Below are positions 37,761 to 60,485 of a stretch of 64,000 bases of DNA, piece after piece. This stretch comes from Ficedula albicollis. Taxonomy: Eukaryota > Chordata > Aves > Passeriformes > Muscicapidae. The translations under genes and the position numbers were made by a program. Positions within the stretch are counted from its first letter, which is position 1. The number at the start of each line of letters is the position of its first letter. The notes below the pieces were generated by a model. It searched no databases. It had not been told where the DNA came from and saw nothing but the letters and a program-made list of their open reading frames with translations. The DNA is taken from NCBI RefSeq assembly GCF_000247815.1, contig NC_021686.1, forward strand, positions 10,576,746 through 10,640,745. Direction: 5' to 3'.

Positions 37761-40130
37761 TTCCTCTGGCAGGCACTGGTATCTCTGCACAGCTGAATTG
37801 TTCTGTGACCTCTTGGTGTAACCAGCCTCAGCCTCAGGCCAAAGTACTGTCCTGATGGTCTGGAGCAGGTGGCCGGGAGCAACATCCTGAGGTGTCTACA
37901 CACTCTTCCCAGCTGTGTATGAGTTTCTTCCTCGTTCTCCCACTCCAGAAGGTCCAGGCAATTAGTGGGGATCCCCACAGAGAAGTGTGGAATGACCCAC
38001 ATGTGAAAAAAGCCATCAAAGCAAAAAACAAGCCAACAACAAACCAGAAAAGCTTTTGGAAATTGGGAAAGAATCACAGAGTGATGGGAAAGAGAGGAAA
38101 AAGCTCTTTGCCTTCTAGTTCTTCAGGCAGCCCTCAAGGCCAACAGATACAGATCTCCTATAAAGCCTGGGCAACTTCACCCCTTCCCACACAGGAAAAG
38201 CAGCACCATCCACCCAAGGGGAGGGTCAGGGAAGGATTTCCCCCTGCAGTCCTTCCTCCCACCCATCACCAGCTGGTGAGGACGAGGAGCAGGGTCAGTG
38301 GGCTTCCCCTAAGAGTGGGGACACGCTGTGCTCTCACCTGGTTCCCCGCCAACCCCAGCTGTCTGTGCACATTCACCAACAGTGACTGTTCAGAGACACG
38401 TTCTCCCAAACACCCTCCCTCCCTCAACGCCTCCTGCACAGCCTCGTACGTCAGTGCCTGTGGGGGAGAACCTGGGGGCTGGGGACCGAACTTTGGTCTG
38501 CGTGGGCAGCTCCCGCACGCAGCAGCAAGGGCGAAGTTTAATGAGGATGTTCAACGGGATGCAGCAGCTCAAGAAACCCCAGGATCTCTCCCATGGTGAC
38601 TGGGTGCGTTAATGCAGTGGTCACGCATTAGGAATGCCAAAAGGAAGGCTGGGGAGGGGGTGTGGGGAGAGGCAGAGGGACTAGGGGAGGATAAAGAATT
38701 GAGAACCTCTGTCCTTTCTCACTCTTTGACATGCAAATCAAATTTGCCTTTCTAAGAGCAATTAAAAACCTCTATGTCTTGGCAAGACAAGGGTGAGCAG
38801 ACCCATGGAATAACTCCTGCAGCCAGCCTGAAATTGTACCCTTCAGCATGTCACATACTCTTGCCCGTGCCCCCAGCAACCCCCATTTCAAACCCAGTCA
38901 GCACTGGGATTCCTCTGCAACCATGAGTTGTAAATAGGTTGCTGGGAGAGACAGATGCCAAGGGAGAAAGGTTAAACAGACATTGTGCACCAAGAGGGGA
39001 AAAAGAAGGATCCAATTCAGCTTTGCAGTTTCTAAAACAGTCTCATGAGATCCTGAGTGAAGTGTGCGCAAGCAGTTTTGGCAAGGAGAAACAAAAGACC
39101 TGAGAGGAGCGAGAGGAAGGATGAATGAACAAAAGACAGGAAAGCTGCACATGTTTTCAGTTCCTGAAGTTCACTCATCTCTCTTTTCATGCCCAAGCCC
39201 TTTTCTTCTTGAGGCACCTTTGGGAAAGGTAGGAAATGGGGGGTGGGAGATTCAGTACTACTGGGTTTAGCACTAGATCCTATTAACTAAAAAGAATGGG
39301 AGCAAGGAGAAATTCCCAAGGCGAGAAAAAAACCCATCATTGATTGACAAGTCCCTGGGGGGCTGAAGCGGAGATGTTGAGCTGAATTCAATTACAGACC
39401 TGGTCAGAATCAGGCAGGAAGATGTGGCTTCTTTCAGTGTGTCAATTAAAGAAGCGACTGGGAACGATAGACTTCTCTGACCCATGAGTCAAAACAAGCT
39501 TCCATCCGGCACTGCCTGATGGCCCCGTGGCTCCCACTGGGAACAGATGGGCTCATGGGCAGTGCAGGGATGCCAGAAGGCCTCCTTGCAGGCTGGGCAC
39601 TTGACAAAACCAAGCCTTGTGCCCACTGCAGAAATTGCTGTTCTCTGCAGGAAGGTGGCATCGTTAACAGTAATTAATTTGCAGCCACTGTGCTACCTGA
39701 GCAGAACTGAGCACGGCATCACTGAGCCAGCAGCTCCCTCACCAGATTTCAGGACTGTCTTTAGCATTTCCCTTAGGGAATGAGGAAATAACTGGCCATG
39801 TGAAGAGGGAAAGGACAGAAAAGCTTTCAAAAGGTATCTATGCACTAAAAGCTCTGCATTAAATCACACTTCTTTCCTGGGTGATGGAAGCAGCTCCCTC
39901 AGACCACCTGGTGCTGAACCCCCCAGCTTTCAATCCCTGGTACACACAGCAAAAAAGTAGATGTCAGTGGAATATCACATCCTTTCCCCTTCACTGTCCT
40001 CCTGTTAGGCTAGGTTTGGGTATCCCTACTTTTCAATTTTTCATCATTTCCCCTTCAGTGAGGCTCGGCTGGGCAGGACTCTGAGAATATGGCCCAAATA
40101 AGAGATGGGGCAGAGCATGGTCACATTCCC
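37761..40130. other. unique sequence, no gene seen
   Basis: No exon or RNA gene is recognised on either strand. Confidence 0.45.
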
Positions 40131-40228
40131 TGCAACCTGGTCTAATGGAAGGTGTCCCTGCTCATGGCAGGGGTTTGAAATGGATGAGCTTTAAGGTCAC
40201 TTCCAACCTACGCCATTCTAGGATTCCA
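40131..40228 (+). mobile_element. CR1 LINE 3' end relic
   Basis: The tail blocks GCAACCTGGTCTAATGGAAG, GTGTCCCTGCTCATGGCAGG and GAGCTTTAAGGTCACTTCC, followed by a CCATTCTAGGATTCC end, mark a CR1 3' end. Confidence 0.85.
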
Positions 40229-40654
40229 TGCTTGGATTCCTGCTGGGTTCAGGTGTGCAGGAGTGTGTCCTTCCTTTGTAGGATCAGAAAACTTCAAAGC
40301 AACCTCCCTCAGCTCCAACACCACTTTCTGCTCTACTGGGGATAACCTGCACATCCTCCTATTTTCAGCTAAATGCTCTCTTCAAAGGAGTAACAGTACT
40401 ATGTTCCTACTGACACCATTTTACACCTTAAAAAGGATCTCTCTTTCTCCAGATTCCCCTTCAAGGGTTGAAAACATCCTTTCTTCTACTCGTTCCTGCT
40501 ACTTTCCTTCTCCTTTGAAGATATTTATTTTATTGAACAGTCTCATTTGCAACACATGCAGCCTATTTCTTACCACCCTGGATCCATCACACCTCGCCTG
40601 ATCACAGGATACCATGAGTGGCTTCAAAGTCTTCTGGGCATCCTCACACAACCC

Positions 40655-40657
<3 letters not shown>
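40229..40657. other. AT-richer unique sequence
   Basis: It leads up to the poly-A/poly-C/poly-A block. No gene is seen. Confidence 0.4.
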
Positions 40658-41507
<850 letters not shown>

Positions 41508-44500
41508 GGTAAGAAAACGGATGCCAGAAAGGTCTGATTCCACTCTGAGAGTATAGCCCATAATGCAGGACTCCAAGGAATAAGCTGGATAAGGGCTGAG
41601 CCTGAGCTCTCTGTGGACCAGCTGAAACCAGGAGTACCACAAAGTTATGAAGAATAAAGAGGGCCTATACAAACATCTCTATATATTTATAGCTCTTGAA
41701 TGCTTCTTTCCTGTTGGTGCTTAAGTGGCATTGCCAGCACTTGGGGAAAGAGATCCTCAGGAGATGGGCTAATTGATGGAATTATTCCTGGTCGGTTAAT
41801 GGATAGCAGCTAATTGGTGGAAGAGGCTGAGCAGGGGGGCTGTGCTGTTGGAAGAACTTCTCTGAGGCCTTGGCAGGGAGAAAGAAGCCAAGAACAAAGG
41901 ATCTGTGCAGTGTCAGGCAGGGCCTGGAACGGGAGGAATTTCTCTTTCTCGTGTTCTTGGCTTATTTACAAAGATTCCCAAAACTCCTGTAAGGAACAGA
42001 TGAGCAGGATGAGCAATACTTCATTCCCAGCCCCAGAGCACAGTCCCAGCAGCAAAGGGAGAGGTTTATTACAGTCAACAAACCCAGCAGTTTGTAGGGA
42101 AAGCAGCTTTTCTGCTGCAGCTCCTCAGCAGACCCTCAGCTTGGGGGACCCTGAGGGTGTGGGGACCACAGGGTGTGGTCTGTGAATCCCTCTGACTCCC
42201 AGCACTGGTGGTGTGGAAGGAACAGACTGTAAATCAGAGCTCCAGGAAAGAGCAGGGAGGGAAAGTGTCAATCCTTCAGCCTGTAAGACTTTGGGCTCAT
42301 GCCTGAGTCACTTCTCCATCCAACAGAGCATCTTCATGCTCCAAGACATTTCCAGCACCCCTCCTTGTTTTTCCCTGCCTTTCTCTGCTTCCACAGAAGG
42401 TATTGAGAAGTCCTGGAGGTGAAAGAAAAAGCAGCCTCCACTCAGGGTGGTAAGAAATGCTCTGGTGCCCCAGTGCTGAGGCTCATTCCTGAGGAGAGGC
42501 TCCCAAGCCCAGCAGACGCCACATGAGTTCGGGAGAGCTGTCAGCAGGAAATGAAGGAGGGGAGAGAAGGAAAAGGCACGTGCTGTACCCTCCAGTGCTG
42601 ACTAAACCCTGAGGCTTTGTTTGCTTGGTCTCTCCAGCCCTATAAAAGTCAGATGAGCCTTTTATCCAGGAGCCTGGGGAGGAACAGAGAGGCCTGGGAT
42701 AAGTGCAGCAGTGTGGGCCATTCCCTCCTGCACCTCCCCATCTGAGGGGCCCATGGGAGCCACTTCAGGTCCTTTGGCCTTACAGGAATTCTTCGGTCTG
42801 GAGCTCCTTCTACAAATTTCTCCTTTTAGGAGCAGTTCTGTAAGGCCATAAAAAGTGCTGGACTTGTGAAGGGCTCAGCCTGAAGCTGAGCAGGGACTGA
42901 GGACAGAGAGAAGTTCAGCAACTCCTTCATCTCAGCCTGCCCTCCCCACAGAGACATAAGCCAGGACTAAAGGGCTCCCAAAGATGAGGAGAATTTTGGA
43001 GAAATGAGGCAAAGAGCACAAACACTCACAAACCCATTCCCCCAGCCTGGGAACTACCATGGCAGCAGCTGAAGCAGCAATTTTCCCTGTGAGGAGGAAG
43101 GGAAGGAGTGAGGAGCGCTTAGCAGGGAGGTGTAAAGGGAAATCCTACTTTACAAGGGCCCAGTCAGTCCCGCTTGTACCAAGTGACAGACCTGACAGGA
43201 ACATGTGACAAAATACAAACAGTGTCTGGTGGGTACAAAACATCAGCGGGGACTCATTGCTCTCTGCCCCAGCAGGTATCTGAGTGCTGAGAGACAGTTC
43301 CCAGGTAACACGTGGGGCTTCTTATTTGAAAACTGCTCCTTTTATTATTATATTTCCTCCCACTGCAAAAGGCAAAGAGAAAAGAGACAGGGAGAGGGAG
43401 AGTCGTTTGACAAGCTGAAAACTTCTCTGGGATTGGGAAATGAATAAGTGGGGAAAAAATGAATAAGGGGAGGAAGAATAAAAGCGCAGGTGAAGAAGGA
43501 AATACAAAGTCAAAAGGCTTGGGGCTGACTCAGTGTGGTGCAGGGTTTGTGAGGGAGACTCTGCCTTTTGGAAATCAGTAATCCAAAGGGCTCTGCATGT
43601 GTGCATAAAGTTATTGACTGACTGCATTACATCCACTTATCCCCCATTAAGCAGCAGGCTTCAGCTTGATCCCCAACAGCAAGGAATTAGAGTAACTCTA
43701 CCCTGCGTTTTTAGAAGGGTTTCCATCTCCCAGGAATCCAAAGTGCTTCAGCAGCTCTCCAGGGAATGCAGGACTGACATCCAGATCCTTCTGGGGTGGA
43801 GACTGGCAGTGGGACAGGCTGCTGTGTGCAGCGGAGATGGGAGGGAACCCTGGTGCTTCTGTACAAAGCTATAGGATCTCTATTATGCAAGCAGAGTAGG
43901 AAAGGGTTGGATTCCAAGGACACAGAATATAATTAGCCTATCTCAGAACAAGTAGCAATTCCTCCCCTGCTAAGCTGCTCTCAGTTCAGCTTCAAACAAA
44001 TCATCTCTGCTCCCTGGCTGTGTCTTCACACATGAGCACCAGACAGCTCTTCACGTCTGGAGGGGACGAGAGGCTGTAGGTCTCCATATAGTTACTGAAC
44101 ATTTTCAAAGCTGACTTAGAAAGTTTTTGTTCTTTTCTGCCCCCACTTCAGTTTTCCACCCCCTCAGCTGTACTGATGCAACTGCTTGTGGATCCATGGG
44201 GAAATGCGACCACAGAAATTATCTATTTTTTTAATTATTCTTTTTTTTTAAGACATATTCACTTGCATCATTTCAGCAGAGCAGCCCCCAGTCTCAGAGC
44301 AACACAAAGTTTGGTGAAGAGGTGGAAAGAAGCTCCCAGGGGGGAAGGAGGAAAGTGAAGGAGCCTCAGGTGCCTCCATCAGCTCCTGCTATCCTGAGGG
44401 GCTCTGCTCTGGAGCCACCACGGCCATGCACAACCCTGGTGACCCTGCAGCTCTGCCAAGCCAGCTCCATCCAGATGTCCCTGCAGCTGGCACAGGGGGA

Positions 44501-45701
44501 CACTTACAACTCTCTTGTTTCAAAGATGCTTCTTTGCTTTGTGTCTCTGGCTTCACTGCCATGCCCCAGCTGACTTCCCACATGGCAAAGCCGCTTTGTC
44601 ATGGATGTCACTGGCACTGCTGCTTCTCGTGGAGCTAAAGAAGAACTGGGAAGCTCTAAAGGAGGAGGAAACTGCAGCTCCCTCCAGGGGAAACAGAGAC
44701 AAGTGAAAGTGCAGGGCTTCCAGATCATCCCAGGATGATCCCCATGCCCATCCCAGGGCAGAACGGGGGAAAGACCTTGAACAAAGAGATGAAATCAGTG
44801 TTTAACCCCTGTCATGACAGCAGCCATGGAGGGCCCAGAACCTCTGAGATTGGGAGCTGAGAGGATTCACTTCTGCTACAATAGAGAGCAGTGGTCCTCA
44901 ACCACTCTGCCTCTGCACCACTTCCAAAAATCCTCCAGATGGGAGCTGGGCATGATTATGTTTGTTGCCTTGCAAACAGAGATGTCCCCGTGCAAAGTGG
45001 TCAAACAAGGAGCTGTCAAACTTCCCTTTGCCCCCTTTGCACCCTCTAGACAGTGCATGAGAGGCACCTTGTTTATGGGCTTGACACTGGGTATGACTTA
45101 ACCAGCTTTGACAGGGGTGATCCTATTTATAGGAGGAGCTCCTAATGCCGCTCATTCAATGTCATGTTTGGGAAAAAGTGAGAAATGAAACAGAAATGAC
45201 CCCTGAGTTTCTACTTTCAGTAATGGAAATTTCAGCTGCTGACCTGGGCAGGATGAGCAGCACTGAGCCAGTTTACTCAAGGTCACTGAGAAGTTAACAT
45301 CACATTCCAATTTCCCCTCTTTGAATGTCCTTCCTGGCTTAGCTTGGCATTCCTGATCCATTTTCAAGCCTGGATCCCTTGCATTTTGAAACCTTCCAGA
45401 AATTGAACTGCAACTCAGCCCATTCTATAAGGATGGGAATGTGACAAGCTGAAGGAGAGGTTATTTCATAGATTGACACTCAGAAGATGCACAAATGCTT
45501 TGCTAAACACCCCTGAGCACAGGTCAAGCAGAGGAACATCCAACCAACCACCTTTATTGCTCCTTACACACAAAGGCTTCAGCAGAGGTCAGATTTCATC
45601 GGGGGTGCAGCTCCTCCCAAGGGGCAGCACAAGGGCAGCTCCAATCTCTGCTCTCTGGGAGCAGGGACAGGACCCAGGGAGTGGCTGGAACTGTGTCAGG
45701 G
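41508..45701. other. gene-free unique sequence
   Basis: About 4.2 kb without a recognisable exon. Imperfect A/T-rich runs occur at 44225-44255. Confidence 0.45.
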
Positions 45702-45916
45702 AGGGTTAGGTTGGATATTAGGAAAAGGTTCTTCCCCCAGAGGGTGGTCAAGCACCCCAGAGAATGGTCACAGCCCCAAGGCTGCCAGAGCTCCAGGAGA
45801 GTTTGGACATGCTCTCAGGGACAGGGTGGAATTGTTGGGGTGTCCATGCAGGGCCAGGAGTTGGACTGATGATACTTGTGAGTCCCTTCCAACTCAGGAT
45901 ATTCTATGATTCTACC
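45702..45916 (+). mobile_element. CR1 LINE relic, different subfamily
   Basis: A longer fragment contains 'GGTTGGATATTAGGAAAAGG', 'TTCTTCCCCCAGAGGGTGG', 'GAATTGTTGGGGTGTCC' and 'GGAGTTGGACTGATGATAC', and ends at 'GATATTCTATGATTCT'. The tail differs from the other copies, pointing to a second CR1 subfamily. Confidence 0.85.
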
Positions 45917-48034
45917 AAAAAGTCTTTTTTTTAATCCCTGAGTTTTCCTAGCATCTCAAAGATGGCTGGCCATGCAGTTGGCCACCAGTCCTGTCCCTTC
46001 TCAAGTCCTCTGGTCAACCCCTCCTCAGAGGGGAGCATCCAGAGGTGCATGGCTGTGTGATGAGCCGTGCCAGGAGACAGCACGTGTGCGAGGCATCCTG
46101 AGCTCCAGGCGGCTACGATGACTCAGAGCCAGTCGCCTTTTTCCCTGCAGTGCAATTGTACCAGGCCCTGACAGCATCAGCTGGCTTTTATCACTGCTCC
46201 ACATCAGAGCTGTCAGTCCTGAAGACAATGGAAGGTGTGTGGAGGAGGAGGAATTGAGCATCTCTGCGCTCTGTTGGCTTCCCAGAATGATGCCAAAGTG
46301 GCGAGCAAAGAGGTTTTGATTAGCAGCAACAGCAGAGGTTTTGATTAGCAGCCTGCTGCCGCAAGAGGCTCAGTGAGGACGTCAGTGAGTGTGGCAGCAC
46401 TGAAATAAAGAAATGATACTTCTGGAGCTTCCTCCACTGCTGTTTTGTGAGGAAGAGCTTGACTGATGGTGATGAGAGCTCTAGAGGGCACGTAGCCACT
46501 GGATGGTTCATCTACCCTCCCAGCTCCGTGGATGGAGGGCACCTGTCCTCAGATCTACTGGCTCCAGTGGGGTCTGAGAAGGATTTGAGTAATTTATTTC
46601 CTCAGTGCAACTCATCTCCCCCACGTGTAACTTCTCAAACTCACCTGTTGCTGTGGCAGTGATGACAGAGAAGGAAGAGACTCAAAAAGCAAAGTCTGGG
46701 GGCATTTAGTGAACAAACAAAAGCCTCAAGCGAACAAAAAGATGGGATCTTGCCAGCTGAGTCCTTTACCAGGGAGGAGGGGGGTGTTTGTGCCTCCTTC
46801 AGACATATCACGGAGTCTCCTGTCGCCCAGGTTTGCTGGGAAGATCACCCACGTGGATTCCAAAGCCGCCCCTGTCCTGTGCCTCTCCCTTGCGCTCGGG
46901 GGCCGCTTCCTGTGAACGCCCACGGAGCGATTCCTCCTCTCCCTGCACGGCCCTGATGAGATGCCAATGGAAAAGCTGACAGCAGCAATGCCCAGGTTCT
47001 ATTTGCCTGTCAGCTCTGCCTTGTTTCATTCCTTCTCAGCAGACTTGCACCTGCCTGTTGTCCTCATCTTGCACTTATGCACCATAGTCCCCCAGCATGG
47101 AAATCAGCTTTTTATTCTGCTTCTAAAGCACAGAACACAGGGGCTTTGATGCCATCTAAATACTGTGTTTATCCTAAAACCAGAGCTAAGGAAAGTGTTA
47201 CATTGATTATTTTCCAGACTCAAAGGTTAGGTTCAAAGCAGGGTAAGTGATTTGAAAAGGCTTAAGGAAAATCCGTGAACACTGTCAGAACAGGGTCTGT
47301 TTCTCTCAAAACTCAGTCCAAAACCTGAAGCAAAGTCCATCCTTCCCTCCAGGATGGACTTAAAACAAGATTGTTTCCTGAAGTGCTGAGGCATTATGTA
47401 AAGTAAATTAGCTTGGTCTGTGCAGGCCCAGGAACAATGGGTTTCTAAATTAAGCCCTTGTAAGTGGAAATGGTAAGACAGGTGTGAGAGAAGATACCTA
47501 CAGGCTGGAAAGCTTAATCAGAAATGAAAGTTGCTGAATGGACCAGCCAGTGATTTCAGCAACTATTATGTGGTGTTGCTGCAAACAGCAACAAAATGGC
47601 TGTTGTTTTATTGATCCCACACAACCTGCTCTGCCCATGCATCATCATGCTAGTGATGTACTCAGGCACTGTGACACTGTTTTCCTGAGAGCTGCTGCAG
47701 TGACAGAAGTCACCACTTGTCCCTGGGCCCTCTATGGCACCAGCCTGTGAGTTTCCATCCAATCCCCACAGGTGAAATGCCCTGCGATGACCAACTGGCA
47801 TTTCATCTCCACAGTATTCCTCTGGAGGTGACACATGGGGAAAAGAACACATTCAGCACCAGAACAAAAGCTACCAAACAAGCAGAAAGGGAGGAAGTTT
47901 AAAAATTAATCAGAGCTTAAAGTGCTGTCAATTTTTTCCTCTTCCTGCCCTTTCTGGACACACAGCCATCACCAAAGATTAAAACTGATTGACTGACCAG
48001 GTCAGGGCAGAGCAGATGTGATAATAGGAAAAAA
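45917..48034. other. unique sequence, no gene seen
   Basis: It contains the short 25-bp tandem duplication listed separately. No exon is recognised. Confidence 0.4.
46309..46351 (+). repeat. 25-bp tandem duplication
   Basis: AGAGGTTTTGATTAGCAG occurs at 46309 and again at 46334 with an AACAGC spacer, a simple local duplication. Confidence 0.9.
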
Positions 48035-48285
48035 GAGAATGACTTCAAACTATCGGAGGGCAGGGTTAGATGGGATATTGTGAAGAAATTATTCCCTGTG
48101 AGGCTGGTGAGGCCCTGGCACAGGCTGGCCAGGGAAGCTGCAGCTTCCCTATCCCTGGAAGTGTCCAAGGCCAGGTTGGACAGGGCTTGGAGCAACCTGG
48201 GATAGTGGGAAGTGTACCTGCCCATGGAAGGGAGATTGGAACAGAATGATCTTTAAGGTTCCTTCAATAAAAGCCATTTTAGGAT
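48035..48285 (+). mobile_element. CR1 LINE 3' region relic
   Basis: One of the longer copies here. It has the GGCAGGGTTAGATGGGATAT block, then 'GAGGCCCTGGCACAGGCTGG', 'CCTGGAAGTGTCCAAGGCC', 'AGGTTGGACAGGGCTTGG' and the ATCTTTAAGGTTCCTTC tail. It has many substitutions and no coding frame remains. Confidence 0.9.
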
Positions 48286-49019
48286 TCAGAACATTGTGTT
48301 AGACTCTCCTGGAAAACAATTTACAGATCTCTTCCTTCACCCCCTTTCCTCTGTAGCTCGTTCCTGTTCCTTTGCTGTGAAAAGTTTGGTTGTCTTCTCC
48401 TTTTTCTGGCTGAGTCTTTCCACGGCAGTTAGCTGCCATGGTGATAGAAGTTAGAGAAATTAGTAAGAAGAAGAGTCATAATTAACAATTGACTGACAGT
48501 CCCATCTGACCTGAGACAGTAGCTGAAAGCTGCCTCCCACTTCAATCTGCTTGCCATGAAACAGCCAGGAACAGGCAGATCCACTAGCCAAGGTGGTCTG
48601 GCTATTGGCTCCATTCCTGCAGTGGCTGCCCTCAGTGGATTTGGTGCTCAGAGCCTCGGTGAGGATGTGTCACCATTGCCCTCTTCTGGATCCACAGCCA
48701 AGCCTGCTCCAAAGTGTGGGAGATGTCACTGTTTAGTGATGGCAACATGTGGTGACTCCAAGGGAACTGTTCCAGAGGTGACCACTGGTACCTCATGCAG
48801 GTGCTTTGCAATATTTCACTCAAAGAGCTTCAAGTTCTTTTGTGATTCTCCTTCCAGAATGGTGTCTACGTTGCAGGGCAGATTTAGAGCAGATGGTGGA
48901 TTCAAAGGGAAGGAGATATTAGAAAACAAATTAACACTAAATATATGACTAATTCAGGATCTTTGGGAATGTGTACCACTGTGAAAGGTGGGTGGTTCAA
49001 AACCTCCCAGGAATGGGGA
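48286..49019. other. unique sequence, no gene seen
   Basis: A 130-codon frame (48556-48948) is unrecognised and probably chance. Confidence 0.4.
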
Positions 49020-49165
49020 GATAGCAGGTTCAAAAGAAAGGAGATGTGGTTAAGCTGAAGAACTCCTTGCCACAGGATGCTGAAAAGGCTAAAAATATAT
49101 ATGAACTTAAGAATCTGGAAAAGTTTGTGGAAGAGAAATCCAGTGAGAGTTACTAATTACACAGA
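49020..49165 (+). mobile_element. ancient CR1/L3-like LINE relic
   Basis: Blocks 'GAACTCCTTGCCACAGGATG', 'AAAGGCTAAAAATATATATG' and 'TTTGTGGAAGAGAAATCCAG' followed by 'TGAGAGTTACTAA' resemble the 3' part of old amniote CR1 families, quite unlike the younger tails elsewhere in the window. Highly diverged. Family assignment is from memory. Confidence 0.55.
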
Positions 49166-52056
49166 ACTTCTAACCATTTATATAAGTTATATTTCTACAT
49201 GAAATACATATTTATGGAAGAAAAGGCTTCCTAGTCTATGCTAGGTACCGTCTTTTGGTGTCATAGGACATGATCCTGAATCAGCCCTTTGCTGACCCAG
49301 TGTAATTCACTCCTGTTTGTATGAATATGGAAAAGCAGGGGTCAGGTCCTCAGCTGCTCCCTCAAGGTTTTATTCAGCTTAAGACAGGTGAAGACTCAAT
49401 AATTGCTAAGTAACACACTTGGGGCCTGGCCTACCATGGAGCCCTTGAGATCTGGTGTTTTTGTAATGCACAAAATTATGCAGAAACCTCACTGTTTTGT
49501 ACAGGGAGGAAAATTAGCCCAGCTCAACAAGGCACATTACTTATGGACTGAGCAAGGCAATTTTTCACACTCAGCTGGAAAGAATTTCTGCACTTGTCTG
49601 TCTGCTGGAGTTCATGCAATATGGTAACACAGGGAACCAAACCTGACACTGGAAATTATGGGGCTGTTGTCAGCATCCAAGGACTGAAAATAGGCAGCAA
49701 ATAGAAATCTGGTGAGGAGTTTCAACAGCTTGACCTGGCTTTGTAATGGACTTTAGAGTCAAGAGCAGGTTGATGACAGCTGTTAATCCCTTCTAGCACA
49801 ACCCTCCCTCACAGCTCTGCCTGTGTTCCCTGCTGTTAAATAATGTTATCTCCCAAATAGGGAAAAAATAGGAGCGGGCATCTCCTGTTTCATCCGGCAT
49901 GGGGGAAAGGAAAGAGGGGGTAATGATGTGTCCCTGACAGCAGAGAGAGTGATGGATGAGGGAGACAGGGGATATGTGGAGTGCCTGGCACATGGAGGGA
50001 GAATGGTGGGTCTAGGGTGAATTACAGAATACAGGAGACAAATATCCCTGAGACAAGGATTTAGTGGGGAAATTGGCACACACATGTCTTGAGTCCAGGG
50101 GTGGATCAGTGAGGTAGAGCAGGATGCAGGCTGGGATTACCCAGGAAAGTAAGAATGGAAAGCAAAGTGCTCCTAGTCCAGTGCAGTCAGTCCCAGCACA
50201 GGCTCTGAGTGTGAACAGTGTGACAGAAGGGACAAACCCACAGCTGAGGTGTCTCAACATTGTCTCCAGTGGGTCTCTGCCAAATGAAGAAACCGACACT
50301 GAACAGCAGAGGTCTGGAGAGGAACCTGTGAGACAGAGGTGTCCAAGGGTGATAAATGGGACATAATACAAGCAAACACACAACATGCATAAAAGAAGCT
50401 CCTCAGGATCTGGGTGATAGAGTGCCTGGATGATAGATCAGGGACTAAAATTCAGGATTCCTGACCCATGATTAAACTCTGGCACGTTAACTTACGCTGG
50501 ACAAAAGAAACACTCTGCCCCAGTTCCCTGCTTTTCAATAAGTATAAGAGTCATTGCCTGCCCGAGAAAGTGAGCATTCTCCATTCATGTTTGGGAAGCT
50601 CCTGGAGAGCAGGAGCTGTGCAAGTGCAGAGCACTATTTCCTCAGCATCCTGCAAGAACATGCCAGCAACATTCAACCTCCCCTCAAATCCAGTGGCAGG
50701 TCACAGTGATTGGTTGGTCTTGCATGTGTGTGACTGTGAGTCACCCAGGATTACTGATCTTCATATTAATCTATTGTTGTAAATGACTTGGAGCTGCCTA
50801 CAGACAATCCCTCAGAGTATGGAACAATGGAGAACCTGCACATCTGAATAAAACCTCCTCTGCATGGCAACTTATTGCCATCGTAACCAGCATAAACAAG
50901 AGCAATTAAGACAATTTCAGAGCATCACCTCCTCCCTCTGGGGTCTTAATGAGAGCACGCTCAGAAGGGGGCTGGAGCAGAAGCAGTAAGGGCTGGGAGT
51001 TAATTTGTGCAGGAAAAGAAGGGATGGGAGAGTGTTGGATCCAGAGGATTGCTCCTCTCCAGCCCATGCTGTAACACAGAGGGCAAGCAAGGAGAGAGAT
51101 TCAATCAGCTCTGGGATGGATAGAAGAGACTCTGAGAAGCAGAGCTTTCCTGCTGTCTAACCCTCACAGGAGTTGTTGGGACTCTGCAGATTTTGCTGAC
51201 ATATCCAGGTGATCAGAAGTAGCCAGAAGGGGTGAGAAAGGATAACAGGGTTCCAAGCCATAGTTCTTGGTAGAATCAGGGTTGGATTGGACTGATGGCC
51301 TTCTAGGAGCAAGGTGTTCAGGAAGAAGCTCTTCAAAAGATTATGATTATCCATCCCATAAAATAAATATGAGCCTCCATACGGTGCTGTTGGATTAGTG
51401 TGTATGTTGCACGTGCTCCATAAATCTTTGCTATATGCTTCTGACCTATGAGCACTCAGATGACTGAAAAGCTGCTTCTGGGTGGCTGTGCAGTGAGGAG
51501 AGATGGAAAATTGGGAAGCTCTCCTTTGAGGAATCTGTGAGGAGATGAGAGGGACTGACCTGTACAAATACTCCAGGGAAAGAAGGGAGATAGCTCCTCT
51601 CAGCTTGGTGATGGCATCTCTTTCTTTGGAAACCTGGCCCCTTGCAATGGAGAAGAAATGGATGGGGCTCTAGAGCAGAGCTTTTGTGAAGGTTTTCATA
51701 GGATTGAAGGAATTATGACTTTCGACTGACTCTTTTCAAATTTAAGGCAGAAGTCAAAAATGAGGTTCCTGCACTGTCACAGTGTATAAATAGCCTGATG
51801 GAAGCATAACAGCAGCTCAGTTTGGTATGTATCATGCACTCAAATAATTTTATAAAAAAACCCACAGAATTCTATCTAGCTACTCCTGCAAGAAGCTCAC
51901 CAGTTTCTGTTTAATGTTTAATGCAATGACAGCTACCCGTGCTTCAGGTGGATCACAAAACTCACCCTAGAACCAAAATGGTTCTTTCCACTCTCTGCAG
52001 AGACAATTTTTTCCATTTAACTTGAAATTTGCTATCATAGACTTAATTGTCCAATT
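49166..52056. other. AT-richer gene-free sequence
   Basis: No exon, RNA gene or transposon is recognised in about 2.9 kb. Confidence 0.45.
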
Positions 52057-60292
<8,236 letters not shown>

Positions 60293-60485
60293 ATATGAGG
60301 CCTTGGCACAGGCTGCCAAGAGAAGCTGTGGCTGCTCCATACCTGGAAGTGTCCAAGATCAGGTTAGAGAAGTCTGGGATAGTGGAAGGTGTCCCTGTCC
60401 ATGGCAGAGATTGGAACTTCACTGGAAGATGAGCTTAAAGGAACCTTCCAGTCCACACCACTCCACAATTCTATCATTCTGTATT
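60293..60485 (+). mobile_element. CR1 LINE 3' end relic
   Basis: Contains GAGGCCTTGGCACAGGCTGC, 'GAAGCTGTGGCTGCTCCATA', 'GATAGTGGAAGGTGTCCC' and a GAACCTTCCAGTCCACACC tail ending at ATTCTATCATTCTG. Confidence 0.88.
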
